Of a stretch of 64,000 nt of DNA, positions 1 through 10,873 are shown piece after piece. A program made the position numbers and the translations under genes. The notes beneath the pieces are model-generated. The model did no database searches. It saw nothing but the letters and a program-made list of their open reading frames with translations, and was not told the origin of the DNA. Every line of letters starts with the position of its first letter. The first letter of the stretch is position 1. The stretch is from Struthio camelus (Eukaryota > Chordata > Aves > Struthioniformes > Struthionidae), in NCBI RefSeq assembly GCF_040807025.1, contig NC_090945.1, forward strand, positions 38,371,088 through 38,435,087, given 5' to 3'.

Positions 1-455
1 AACAAAAAAAGGTACTAAAACTAGAATTAGAAAAAAAAAAGGTATTAGATTAACCACTATTTGAAAAGCTCAAGACAGAAGCTTGAAAAACTGTACAAGA
101 AAAGAACCTTTGCAATGGCTATATCAAGACAAGGAATAAAGCATAGCATTCAGTTTATGAGGATATGGGATATTTTTTAAGTAACTGGAAGCACTGTCAA
201 AATGACCGGAATGGTTCATACTGAATCAACTCTATTCTTCACCTACTCCTTGATACCATCTACTAAAGCTGAAAATCAACAAGCTTTAACAATCACGGCA
301 TGAAGCCCCAAAGACTGAAGTTTGGTACTTTGCAAAGTGAAAATTAATTCAGAGCAACAGCAGGACAATTAAGCTACCCGTAGGAAAGAAGTTTCTTGGA
401 GGGCCTGTAGACCAAGTCAGGCCGCAAATAAAACTTCCTTTTTGCTCTGGCAGTA
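1..455. other. AT-rich unique sequence, nothing recognised
   Basis: I see no repeat family, splice-site pair or conserved motif in this stretch. It holds short A-runs and stops in all frames. It lies downstream, in minus-strand sense, of the open segment at 456-800. I found no minus-strand AATAAA-type signal here that would mark a 3' end for that segment. Confidence 0.5.
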
Positions 456-800
456 TTACTGCTCAAGAACCTGAAGATCTCTGCTGCTACAATGACCATA
501 GTTTGCTCTCCATAGCTCACTGCTGCCTTGTGTCATCCAGTGTGTAAAAGCAACCTTTTTGGGGTGAGCAGTTAGGCAGAATGTATGTGAAAAGTTAGTT
601 TGATTAAAGTCAGCAATATTTACTTTGAACCCTGGAATCTCATTGTCTTCAATATTATTAAAAGGATTGTCCACTATAGCGCTTGCAATGTCATTAGCAA
701 GGCAATAATTGCAGACAAATCTCAAGTCTTGGGACTTCAGTCTGTTGGGGTGAAGAAAACCATCCCAATTAGATGCAGTTACCCTTACTTCAGGGAAATC
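456..800 (-). other. Open minus-strand segment of about 114 codons, possible exon or relic, unidentified
   Basis: On the minus strand a frame stays open from just after a TGA near position 800 down to a TAA at 456. The translation has mixed composition and is not low-complexity. It begins around DFPEVRVTASNWDGFLHP and ends RDLQVLEQ. An acceptor-like sequence (a short pyrimidine-rich stretch ending CCCCAACAG, near 740-757) sits inside the frame, so a terminal exon starting there would be in frame. I see no good splice donor before the stop and no polyadenylation signal after it. I do not recognise the protein. A chance open frame is quite possible in 64 kb; a fragment of a retrocopy or a real terminal exon are the alternatives. 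Confidence 0.2.
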
Positions 801-1324
801 TCATTTTGATTTTTGATTAAATTTTGATTTTTTTTTTTTAATTCAGCTTGGAACAACAGGACTTTGTCGTGTTTTGTTATCTTACACTGCTGTCCTTCTA
901 ACAACATCAACATTGATGGCAGCAGCAGGATTTTACTGCAAAATGTTACTGTTTCCTGGGTTGCCACCATTTTTCCTGTTTTGCCAACAACGCCAGTTTT
1001 CAATAATCAGGAGTTTTAAATGAATTGATCTAGGAGGTACCTAAAAACCTGGTGATAATTGGCCTTCTGAAAAACAGGACCAAAGAAACGATGCGCTGCT
1101 CTTTTACAAAAGAAAGAAACATAAATCACTTTTGCTTGGTGTTTGTCAAACTAAACTGAAACACTAATACATAATACAGAAAGGAATTTTTAAAGAGTTA
1201 ATAGATGACAATGCAATTAATGCTAGATTTCAGGTTTGCTAGGGTTTTGTGGTACAGAACAGTTTGCATTAAGTGCATAAGCTCTAAAAAACGGTTACAG
1301 TTGAGCGGGAAGCTTGGGATTGAG

Positions 1325-1420
1325 CAGGGGAGGAGGGGATCATATGCTGTGTTATGCAGATGGTCTGCCTAGATAATCATAATAGCTCCTCTGACCTTAA
1401 AAAAATCTATTAGCCCTTTC
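1325..1420 (+). mobile_element. Ancient CR1-type LINE 3' end, degraded
   Basis: The stretch around 1,340-1,410 resembles the classic amniote CR1 3' end: a GGGGATC...TTATGCAG block, then a degenerate 'tctgcctagataatca' (family form close to 'ggactagatgatca') and 'ctcctctgaccttaaaa' (family form close to 'cccttctggccttaaaa'). It is diverged, lacks the terminal octamer repeats and has no coding potential. Assignment is by eye from the known 3' UTR pattern, so boundaries are approximate. Confidence 0.55.
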
Positions 1421-1810
1421 TCTCCCCTCCCAGTTTCTCTGCAGTCTGTTTTCTCCTGCACACAGAATAGGATTCCGCCTTTCAGTTCTTTACCCTCACC
1501 ACCATCTCCTCATTCAAATAATATAAAAGATCCTCTACTTCCTGATGTTTTCAGAAGAAAAAGTAAAATTAAAGTTATTCCGTGGCAGATTCACAGCCCA
1601 TTTTATCCTCTCTGCCTTTCTGATTACCGAGAGGCATCTTTTTTGAATGCGTGGCATCAGTCCCCTCCAGTCTCTCAGCCACAAGTCCACAAGATTTGCT
1701 TTCTCTGCTAAGCTGTTGCCAGATAGAACAACTTACCTGAGAAGCACAAGTTTAAAACAAAACAAACAAACAAATCAACAGTCATTCAGAAAAATCATAC
1801 ACCACTGTAC

Positions 1811-1909
1811 TTTGGAATTCAGTAAATTTTCTCTCTTCCGGGGCAAGACGTGCTGTCTTATGTCTCTTGCCCCTGAATTCCAAAAATTCTTACTGACGTA
1901 AGACAGCAC
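1811..1909. repeat. Interlocking inverted repeats (three arm pairs)
   Basis: Three complementary pairs lie within about 100 bp. Arm A, TTTGGAATTCAG at 1,811-1,822, pairs with CTGAATTCCAAA at 1,873-1,884. Arm B, GGGGCAAGA at 1,840-1,848, pairs with TCTTGCCCC at 1,865-1,873. Arm C, GTGCTGTCTTATGTC at 1,850-1,864, pairs with GACGTAAGACAGCAC at 1,895-1,909 with one mismatch. A and B nest as one stem. C starts in the loop of B and pairs beyond A', so the topology is crossed like a pseudoknot. It could be the wreck of a foldback transposon. Confidence 0.75.
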
Positions 1910-2608
1910 AACTGAAGAAATTAGGAGGAAAGCATTTAGACAACGTTATGAACAGCAACATTCGCTGTAGTAAAGATGCTTTCAGTTTGCTCCACTTTCC
2001 AAACCCCTCCTGAAACCAAAAGATACATATCATGTCACTCAACGGAAACGCTTTATGACATTGTTATGCCACCTCTATTTTTGTTATGCCATGACTAAAG
2101 AAAGGAATATGGGAAAAAACTGTCTCCACAGAAACAGACTCTAGGTACTTCGGGCATCCAGTCTACAACATTTGTACAACATGACATATAAGCATGAAAA
2201 TCTATTTACAAGAAGAATTCATCTCAAATTTACTAGAGGTCTTGACCTAACTAAGAAGGCAAAACCAGGTTTTTCTATTAGATACACCTAAATCCATTCT
2301 GTCTTACATTGCAACTAGTCATTTCACTAAGTCTTTTTTTTTTTTTTAAACTATTGGTCTTGAAGAGCTAAATTCAGCCATGAGGAGCGTACTAGGTTCC
2401 TTTTCGACACATCAAGATTACTATCTCAAATGCAAACTTATGATCATAAATTTTACTTCAGACAGAATAAAGCCTGACATTTAGCTCCTATGCTATGTTT
2501 CCAATGGCAGCAATTTGGAGGACAGGTATAAACAAACCACAAATATAAATCTCACTGCTTCCATATTGTATTGTGCTTCCATATACATATAAAAATAAAT
2601 ATATAAAA

Positions 2609-2645
2609 ATATATATATATGTGTGTGTGTGTGTACATACACACT
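2609..2645. repeat. (TA)n(TG)n microsatellite
   Basis: An AT alternation of about 12 bases is followed by seven GT units at 2,621-2,634 and then ACATACACAC. The GT run can pair with the following AC stretch, giving a small hairpin. Confidence 0.9.
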
Positions 2646-3106
2646 GCATGTTACCTGCAAAAGCAAAACTGTGATTCAGCTCCTGTGCAGATTTTATACA
2701 TATGCAGGTAAGAAGGGAGATTTACAGCAAGGGTTTCCTCCCTCAAGTAACTGCCCTCTTTCTAGTTCCCTATAACTTACTGCTTTTCCCCTTAACATCC
2801 CATCTTTAACTCCCTCAGGTCTTCCTCTGAGTTTGCACACGACTCCTATTTTGAAACAGTAACTTTCGTTCTCCAGTACAGGTACTTTTTCAGTTTATTT
2901 GAGGTGACGGCTAAACACATAAGAACACAGTCATCCCTATGCTTAGGAAATGAATATGTTTGATGAATTCTGAGGTACAAGATGCACCATGAATCCATTT
3001 TCACGGTTTTGTTTTTAATCAGGACTTAATTCAAGTTAGCTCTGAATGAAGCCTTAAAAAGATCTGCAACTGCCAGTGAACCGGTACTTTTTCCTATTGA
3101 AATCAG

Positions 3107-3161
3107 CAGGAAGGAAGGAAGAAGAAAAAAAGACAGAGAGAGAGAGAGAGAGAAGAAGAAA
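3107..3161. repeat. Polypurine tract with (AG)n
   Basis: An unbroken purine-rich strand has GGAA units, an A-run, about nine AG dinucleotides (3,135-3,153) and AAG units. This is simple sequence. Confidence 0.85.
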
Positions 3162-3479
3162 TACTATTAATCAAAGTGATCGATTCCTCACTAAGCAGTC
3201 AAGTATAAAAGCCCCCAATTGATCTGGGAGATCAGGAATAGTGAGAAAAATAGTTTAGAAGATCATTAGCCTTTGTCTTTTAGCTACATATGCATTAGAA
3301 ATGGCACTGCCCTCACTGGAAATTATTAGAGATAGTTCAGCTCAGGATTCAGTGTCTGAAACAGACTTAGCTCCAGGTCAGCATCCCAACCCTACTATCT
3401 GAGGTTTTAAGATCTCAAGAAATAACTTTTTCATAACCTAGCTATGTTGCTCCTACAGTCATGCAGGATTGCACTCGCT

Positions 3480-3860
3480 TTCTACCCTCACCCCTTCTTC
3501 CCACCCCAATTCAAACAACGCCAGGTACAATACAGGCAGCAGGATGCAGGCAGAAAAACCAGAGTCAGAGAGCAACGGCTCCTGCGACCAGCCGCCTGCT
3601 CCAAGAGAAGGAAGCCATCGGCTGCTCTGAACGAGCATTGCCCAAGCGAAAGCAGAGGTATCGCGTGGCCAGCACGGACCAGCTGGGGCGGCTGAGCTGC
3701 TCCTCCACAGAGGGGAGATGGGAAAGCACACCAGCAAGTTCCCACTGTCCAGCATTTCGACCTGAAAATGTCACTGCTGTAGGTGCAGTGGCTCAGTTGA
3801 TGTGAAAATCTTCTGTACCAGAGCCACACGCCTACTACTCTGCAGCATACACGGGTAGGC
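3480..3860. other. Local GC-rich island with overlapping ORFs, no assigned function
   Basis: This stretch is clearly richer in G+C than its flanks and stays open in several frames on both strands. Frames reach 114 codons on the plus strand (3,461-3,805) and 130 on the minus strand (3,488-3,880). The predicted peptides resemble no family I know and I see no donor and acceptor framing one frame. It could be a regulatory element or an old exon or retrocopy fragment. Open frames on both strands suggest composition rather than coding. Confidence 0.3.
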
Positions 3861-5842
3861 AGGTAAGGAACAAACACCATTTGTTAAAACACACCGTTCA
3901 TCCTTTCTTCCGTGTTAGGCTAGAGAATCAAAGCTGTATCAGAGCCCTTGATGTATATCCCATTTTTACTATTAGACTTACGGCCTATATACAGAAAACT
4001 TTACTAATGAGGACTCCATTAGAACATAGCTTCTCCATGTCCAGCTCTTTTTCAAAATTAATGCTAACTTGCAAGGGAATCAAAGTCTATGCTCCATTTA
4101 CAGAATGCAGAGAATATATTAGAACTTGTTGAACAAAAAGCTGAAATATTTAAGAAGCATTACACAGTGAGCTCTTAATTTTTGCCAAGAGCTCAACAAA
4201 TAGACACGTACGGTTTCTCCTATTAGCAGCAAACATTCACAAACAACCTGGTAACTCTTTTAGTTTCCCTAAAGGGGAGTACGGTTATACAAAACTGTAA
4301 GCACACACACAGAAACCTAGTACTGTCATTTCAGCAATATCAAATTAAATTACATTGGTTAAAATAAAAGTCCCTCCTGGAAATATCATTTATTCGTATT
4401 TCTCTGGGAGACACCTCTAAGAATTCTGTCAAAGCAGCTGAAAAGTATATGAGCATCAATTTTTACAGAATCAATAATAATATAATTCTTAATGATATTG
4501 AACACCCCCCCCTTTTTTTTTTTAATAGTTTGTTACGAGATTTCTTTTACTGTCATTTTGGCAGACACTTTAAATGAGCAACATTTCAAGGCTAGGAAAT
4601 GAACGTACTGAATGGCATGCAAAGTCAAATCAATTTTGGCAAATACTGTGGCCTAAATAGCAAGGTTAATTTTCAACAGTGTATATAACATTTAAGATAA
4701 AGTCCGTTTCTTTCTGACTTTAATATGGATTTATCATATTCAGTCCAATGTTTCACACATTGGAAATTCAGTTCTTATGGTTTATCACGGTACAATTTCT
4801 TGAAAATTTTTTCTTTTTTCTTTAAAATTTCTTTTCTTCATTTTTCAGAGCTGTTGTAGGGGCTATCACTGCAAATATCTTCTGGCTGAATAGTAAGAAC
4901 AAAACACTAGTTTTAAATATGGTGAAGTGTTGTTTATTTTTTAATTAGACTACCAGGGAAGTCCCAGAATCTGTAGCATACAGACTATACAGACACTATA
5001 GTAAACAACTGCTCCATTTACCTTACGCACAATTCAGAGGTCCTATGTAAGAGTCTATACTGGGGTTCAGTCGGGGGCAGAGGTACCTGCTTTGGGGCAG
5101 GGGCACCTTCAGACCCCATTACTGAGGTGTTAAGAACACTTAGAGGAGGCAGTCTGAATAAATCTCCAGTGAACGTTCAGAATGCTAAGCCTAGTTACAA
5201 CATTTAGGATATTCCTATTAATTAGTTTCTTTCCTCATTCTGCTCTATTATTAGTACAACAATAATCCGAGAGAACATATTACTAATATTTACTACTGTT
5301 TCAGTACTATATCCACTGTCAATAGAAAGGCCTTTTTTCTTTCCTGCCCTAGCTAGTTTCATGGAGTTGTTAAATTCTGCAGTGCAGTTTTGCACATGGC
5401 TCTTTTTAGAAAATGATAATGTTCCATTTTCTATTTTATCGGAAAAATGCAACTCTTTCCAACCTATTTTTCCTAGTGATTTACCAAAATTTTCTTCTTG
5501 AACTTTAGGACATGACTCCTTATCTCATTATCACTGTGTTTAGACATACAAAATACAGTGGATCACACCAGCTTTCTCACAAAACCTCGTGCAAAAATAC
5601 AACATTATGGTCCCCAAAAACATAATTAGTATAAACTAACCTTGAAAGAGATACATAACAGAAGAATAAAACAAATTTAAAAGTAAAAATAAACTATTTA
5701 GTCTTATTTTTCTTATCAAGTTAACACCTTTAAATGGAAGCCATTTTTAATTAGTCTCTCTCCTAAGCCAATAGCTGCATTTCCTTTTGCCTATTAAGGC
5801 AACTTAAAGCAAATAATTGAAATAGGGTGCTGGACTCCAACC

Positions 5843-5867
<25 letters not shown>
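5843..5867. repeat. T25 homopolymer
   Basis: There are 25 uninterrupted T. It could be the complement of an old retroposon poly(A) tail, but I recognise no element body next to it. Confidence 0.9.
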
Positions 5868-5874
<7 letters not shown>

Positions 5875-7210
5875 AAATCACTGAACTCAATCATTGACTA
5901 AGTCCTGCAACCTGAGCTCAGAGAAGTGCTCCCACCTCCACACACACACACAACCTTGAACACTACTGCTCTTCAAGTTCAAAAAATACGTTTGAGCTCG
6001 TTCTGCTACTCCAACTGAATGACCAGTTCATTCAAACTGAAGAAACATATTGTGTGTTGAGGAAATGGGAATTTTGGTTTCTTTTCATTTGTATAAATTG
6101 GCAAGAGACACCTACTTCTGCAAGAGTACTCATGCTCATTTCACAGTATAACAGCTGAAAAAATAATACTCTAAATGTTAAGCTATATACTGCATGAACA
6201 AACATGGGAGTAGTAGAATATTCTCCTCATTAGGAAAAAGATGTACCAAATTACATGAGTGAGAATCAACTTCCATTTAACAACCTTCTTTGAGGTATAA
6301 ATGGAAAACAAAATTAAAATCTACTAGTTTAAATCTAATGTTTCTTGCTCACTGACTTCAATCTTGATTAGATTCAACAAATTCAAACCAAACCACCTTG
6401 ATTTATTTTGGGCCATTTAAATCTCTGTGTTATACAGTCACTTGAAAAACTGTTACCAGTTTGATAGTTGTTTAATTACCTATCGTACACAGCATACTGA
6501 TGTTCCCAGGCCAAGGTGGCTGCCATCCTCTAAACTTCAGCATAGAAAAGTTGCCTTTTGACTGTTTCTTATTTCAAAGTCCATGCAGGAAATTCCTATT
6601 TCCTGATGCAATTCTTCCATCATTTCAGCGCAAAATAGACACAAAATGACAACAACTACGGACAATTTTAAATAACACAAGTTAATTTTACTTTTCAAGC
6701 TTTCATTCTTATACATTATGCCATATAACCATGAGCAAGGGATGTTTATCCTTGCACAATAGGGGATAAAAAATTATGAATGTATTTTGAAAGCAAATTA
6801 AGTGGAAACTATTGCCAATCATTGTAGCATGCTTGGTGCTAATACTGTTCCCCAAATGACCTGGTAGATGAATGCGGCACTGCATATCTAAAAATTTAGA
6901 GCTTAACAAAACATGTTTCAGTTTTATCAGCCTAAGACAGCTTGGTCCAAAAGGTTGAACCAATTAAGCTCCTCACTTTCACTCACCAGATCACACCTCC
7001 TAATGACTTTTCTACAATAAAAGTGATACTCTGACATGATTTTTTTTATTTTGGTTTGTTTTCTAAAGAGAGTCAGCTTTTTGCTTCCAAATCATAATAT
7101 ATTAGCAGAAAATAAAACACTTAAGACCAATCAAAAAAGAATTATTGCATACTCTCCTCTAAGCATACAGTTGGACTATGTTTGCCATGGCTCAAGTTCT
7201 CAGGAAACGC

Positions 7211-7238
7211 TTAAAGCACATGTGTTAATGTGCTTTAA
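7211..7238. repeat. Perfect 11-bp-arm hairpin
   Basis: TTAAAGCACAT (7,211-7,221) and ATGTGCTTTAA (7,228-7,238) are exact reverse complements around a 6-base loop. The arms are AT-rich, so chance is possible. Confidence 0.8.
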
Positions 7239-7735
7239 ATGGCTATAAGAAAAGGGGCTAAGTTGACACACATGAAGTTGGTGAAGACTATTTCCTGTTC
7301 TACTCTAGTAAGGATTGTACAAAGAATCTCGAATCTGAAAAGTCAGCCTAAAAAAAATGAATTTCCAATATAACTTGGAGAATACAGCTAGAGAAGTTTT
7401 TATTCTGACAAATGAGATGCTACATCTTTGAACATCTAGCAGTTTCAGAGCAAGTCGAGGCTGCAATCAAAACATCCATTAGAGTGCTCCACGTTTCAGA
7501 ACAAGCAAGCAAGTGGTTGTCAGTGCAGCCAGTAAATCACCTGATCCTATTACAAAATCAATTACTGCAGCACATTTCTATTGCTACACAACCTGATGAT
7601 GGCAAAATGATATTGGATAGCTACTGCAAGGTCAAGAAAACTGCTAAGAACACCTGAAATCTGTCTTTTTATCACATAAGTTCAAATTATAAAGCATCCT
7701 GTTAATGGTATATTTTAATTTTTGAATATAGTTAC

Positions 7736-7980
7736 CTTCTTTGGCTGACTGAGACATTCAATGGACAGTCTCTGCAACTGCTCTGATGTATGGCTGCAAG
7801 ATAGCAGATCGGAGCAGCAGGTCGAACAGCCCAGCCTCTTCATTAAAGAAGAAATAATGCTGCAGCCACAGCCACACATTGACTTGCTCATCAGACGAGT
7901 TTATTCTTAAAGAAATCGGGACAGTCGGCGTCCCGTAAACGCTCAAAACTGCTCAACCGCTTCATTCTGCAGCTCCCTGG
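7736..7980 (-). other. Candidate spliced exon with uORF and possible start codon, gene unidentified
   Basis: On the minus strand a long polypyrimidine tract (complement of the A-run at 8,024-8,046 and the purine-rich stretch after it) leads into TTTCAG. The exon body would start at 7,980 and end at 7,736 with AAGAAG before a GTAACT donor. It is 245 nt. An ATG at 7,965 opens a 24-codon frame starting MKRLSSFERL, with A at -3. Its TGA overlaps a second ATG at 7,891 by one base. The second frame runs 52 codons to the donor in phase 0, is cysteine-rich at the start (MSKSMCGCGC) and ends LSQPKK. A third frame is open for about 60 codons but stops before the donor. The small GC-rich patch just upstream could instead make this a first exon. 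I do not recognise the product. Splice-site quality is seen; exon status and coding are inferred. Confidence 0.4.
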
Positions 7981-8023
7981 CTGAAATTAAGACTGTTGAA
8001 CTGAAGGAGGAGGGAAGAAGGGG

Positions 8024-8046
8024 AAAAAAAAAAAAAAAAAAAAAAA
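8024..8046. repeat. A23 homopolymer
   Basis: There are 23 uninterrupted A on the plus strand. On the minus strand it forms the upstream part of the polypyrimidine tract before the candidate acceptor at 7,981-7,982. Confidence 0.9.
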
Positions 8047-8079
8047 GGCACTTGTCCAGGGAGCGTCGGCCCAGCCCAT

Positions 8080-8310
8080 CATCAGCAAGTAAACGCGGGC
8101 TTTAAAAAACGTGCACGTTGTGCCCGGGACTCCTCTTTGCGGAGCGCCTCCCCGCTGCCCGCCCGCTGCCCCTCGGGCCGGCCCCGGGGCCACCTCCCAC
8201 TGCCGCCCCGTGGGCTGCGCTCCCCTCCGGGGCTGCCAGCTCTTAGGGCTCCACCAGTCCAAACGACAGGCGAGAACGTCGAGCCCTGTGAGGCGGCTGG
8301 GCTCCGCAAG
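8080..8310 (-). promoter_or_regulatory. Small CpG-rich patch, possible alternative promoter
   Basis: About 230 bp are strongly GC-rich with many CpGs, in sharp contrast to the AT-rich flanks. The patch contains GCCCGCCCGC and GGCCGGCCCCGGGG stretches compatible with GC boxes. It lies immediately upstream, in minus-strand sense, of the candidate exon at 7,736-7,980, so an alternative promoter driving that exon is plausible. I see no TATA box. Frames open on both strands here (for example 7,987-8,400 minus) reflect composition. Confidence 0.4.
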
Positions 8311-10852
8311 TGTCTTTTTGCACCACCTTAAAAAAAAGATAAATAAAAAAAATTTTTTTTCTTCTAACTTCAAAAATGGGAAAGCCCTGAAAAAAAGCAT
8401 GCTGGGGTCTAGCTAGATCCTGAAATAAGAATGGCTGCTAGGAAGCTGTGTGAGCCAGGAGGACATCAGGAAACAACAGCAAAAATGTAAACGGAGGAAG
8501 AAACAAGAAGGAAAGAATTTGAAGTAGAATGTCAAAAGGTAACAGAGCCAACTCCCGAGAGAAGTTACAGGGGCGGCTAGCATAAGCAGCTTTGATAAAG
8601 TCTTGGAGGAGTCCTTCACTCAGAGAAAAAAGGATCTGGAAGCAGCAGAACTCATTCAAACGAGCAGTCAGACATAAAAAGGCCTTCTAAAAGCAGTATA
8701 CTCTGGTTGCAATAGTGAATACCTTTCTAACCTAACGCATGCAATTAACTCACTATGAGAAATATCTCATTTTCAGGAGATACTGGTACAATAACCATGT
8801 AATTTTTCCTTCCCATATTTAAAAAAAGATGCAAGTAATATTGTAAAAAGCTCATTTTAATTGGTTTAAGACAGTATGCCATACTGCTTCTAAAAGCAGA
8901 AGGTCTCACATTAACACAAATGCTTAACCTGATTACAGGATAATCTGACTTGAAATAATTGTCACTTACATTTATAGAGCTATCATGACTTGCCTGGTTC
9001 AATAGCATCCTCTTTATCAAAAGGTTAAGAAAAATGCAAGTGACATGAAAGCAGCTTAAATGAATACATTGACAAAAAACTTCTTGTTTTTGCAATGCAC
9101 TGAAAGCTTAATTTCTCTCCTGCTCCCTCTCCCCTCCCCTTTACTGTTTCTCTCTTCCCCCTCCCTTTCTTTGGTTTAAAGCTCAACTGAGCCTCTCCCT
9201 TCACCTTGCTCTGCCCTTTCGATATCCGTGTTTCCATTAAATCAGTTTCCAGTTACATCTATATACGAGCATGCACAACAAATTGAACAATAAAAGAAAG
9301 CCTTTGGTAGATAAAGACTAGAGATGCAAACAAGGAAAATAATGCAGTAACCTTTTACTCGCCTGCTGGAGGTACTGTCTGCTGCACAGAATTTTAAATC
9401 CTCATCTGCAGATGCAATTGAGCTGGTATTGCCAAGGACTTTGCTCTTCCTGTGCTCATTCTACACAGCTATTCATCGAAAGAGCACATTATATAGGAAA
9501 TTTAAAGTAATATCAGGTGAAATTACTCAGATGGCTAGAAAGGAGCCAACTTCTAAAAAAATCAGCTATTGCACATTACAGAGATATGTCAGACACATTA
9601 GTGAAGAAAGTCTTATTGCTGATGCATGCTTGCCAGCAATGTGCAGGATGTGGAAGCAGAGAGAGCTAATGAAAAAAAATTAATACACAGATTTAAAGTG
9701 CAAGGATCATGCTCTTATGCTCAAAACTTCACATATCCTGCATACCACAAAAACCTCTGTTCACAAGCTTCTATTGTTTAGAAAGCTAAGAAAACAGTGG
9801 TTAAAAACAACCCTCACATCCCCCCACTTCAAAACCTGGTCTCTCAGTAGACTGCAGATAAGTTCCAATAAAAATATTCATACTGTACACACAGTATTTC
9901 TAATAAATGAAAACCCTACCTTTTTCTTTTGGCAGCATACAGTTAAGGATCACGCTATTATATTTCTTAACAAGGGACAGACTAAACAAAAACAGCTGTA
10001 TTTTGGATAATGGATTTAAGTCTAATCAGGTTACAAAGTACAGTTGTATCTCACTAGAATTTGTATTATTCTTAGCAGAAATGAAATGCCGCCTAAGAAT
10101 ATAATAATAGCAGTAAAGCCTGCTATTCATTATTTATGATTTTTCCCCTCCTCATGTCAGCTTCCTTAATGTACTATTGATTCTAGGATGCATGCAGATA
10201 GGGCTTGTGACAGACAAGCCACAGCTGTATAGGCTATCTGCAAAATAAATATTTTTAGGAACATCTAATATTTTTGCTGAACATCTAAGCAATAATACTG
10301 CAGAATTTGCGTTTCTATCTACGGACAGTGGAATTTAAGTCCCTCTGATAGTGATGTAGTTCAACAGAGAAGAACAAGCTTTGTTTTTCACCTATAAATG
10401 TCCTATAATGCTATTTTAAAAAATGAGAACAGATTTGCTTAAATTTCACATTGCTGTTACCACAATATTTTGTTTCTTCTACTTTTCTAGCATCTGATTC
10501 CAGAAAAATTCTCAATACATCGGTACTCCGTCTTTCCTCTGAAGTTAAAATTGGTTGCTATTAGTTTTTTTCATTACTTCCCTATTTCTAAGTGAAATAT
10601 TACATATGTGATGTTATCCTTTATAGTATTCATTGACAGGACAGAGTCATGCAGACATCATCCTTGGAACTGTTATATTTCAGAACACCAGTTACTTTTA
10701 CTAGTATATTAACTCTCACTACTTCCACAAACTTGGTCAAATCTGAACTTTAAAAAAAAAAAAAGCAGGATTGCTTATGGTTTCAAAGGAACATTTATCA
10801 TACTAATAAAGCTTCCTTGTCATAGTCTCCATTACAAGCCACAGCTGTTTTT

Positions 10853-10873
10853 AAAAAAAAAAAAAAAAAAAAA
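10853..10873. repeat. A21 homopolymer
   Basis: There are 21 uninterrupted A, with no recognisable retroposon upstream. Confidence 0.9.

Larger units (their letters stand above)
1421..3435. other. AT-rich unique sequence with simple repeats
   Basis: Apart from the interlocking inverted repeats (1,811-1,909), a TA/TG microsatellite (2,609-2,645) and a purine tract (3,107-3,161), I see no gene or repeat family here. No pair of splice signals brackets a convincing open frame. Confidence 0.5.
4133..7735. other. AT-rich sequence without recognised genes
   Basis: This is probably intronic or intergenic. It contains a 25-base T-run at 5,843-5,867 and a perfect hairpin at 7,211-7,238. I found no repeat family and no convincing exon. 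Confidence 0.5.

Noticed and set aside
3461..3805. 114-codon plus frame and 130-codon minus frame in the 3.5-kb GC-rich patch
   Set aside because: They overlap on opposite strands with no homology or splice framing. I kept the patch only as a compositional feature.
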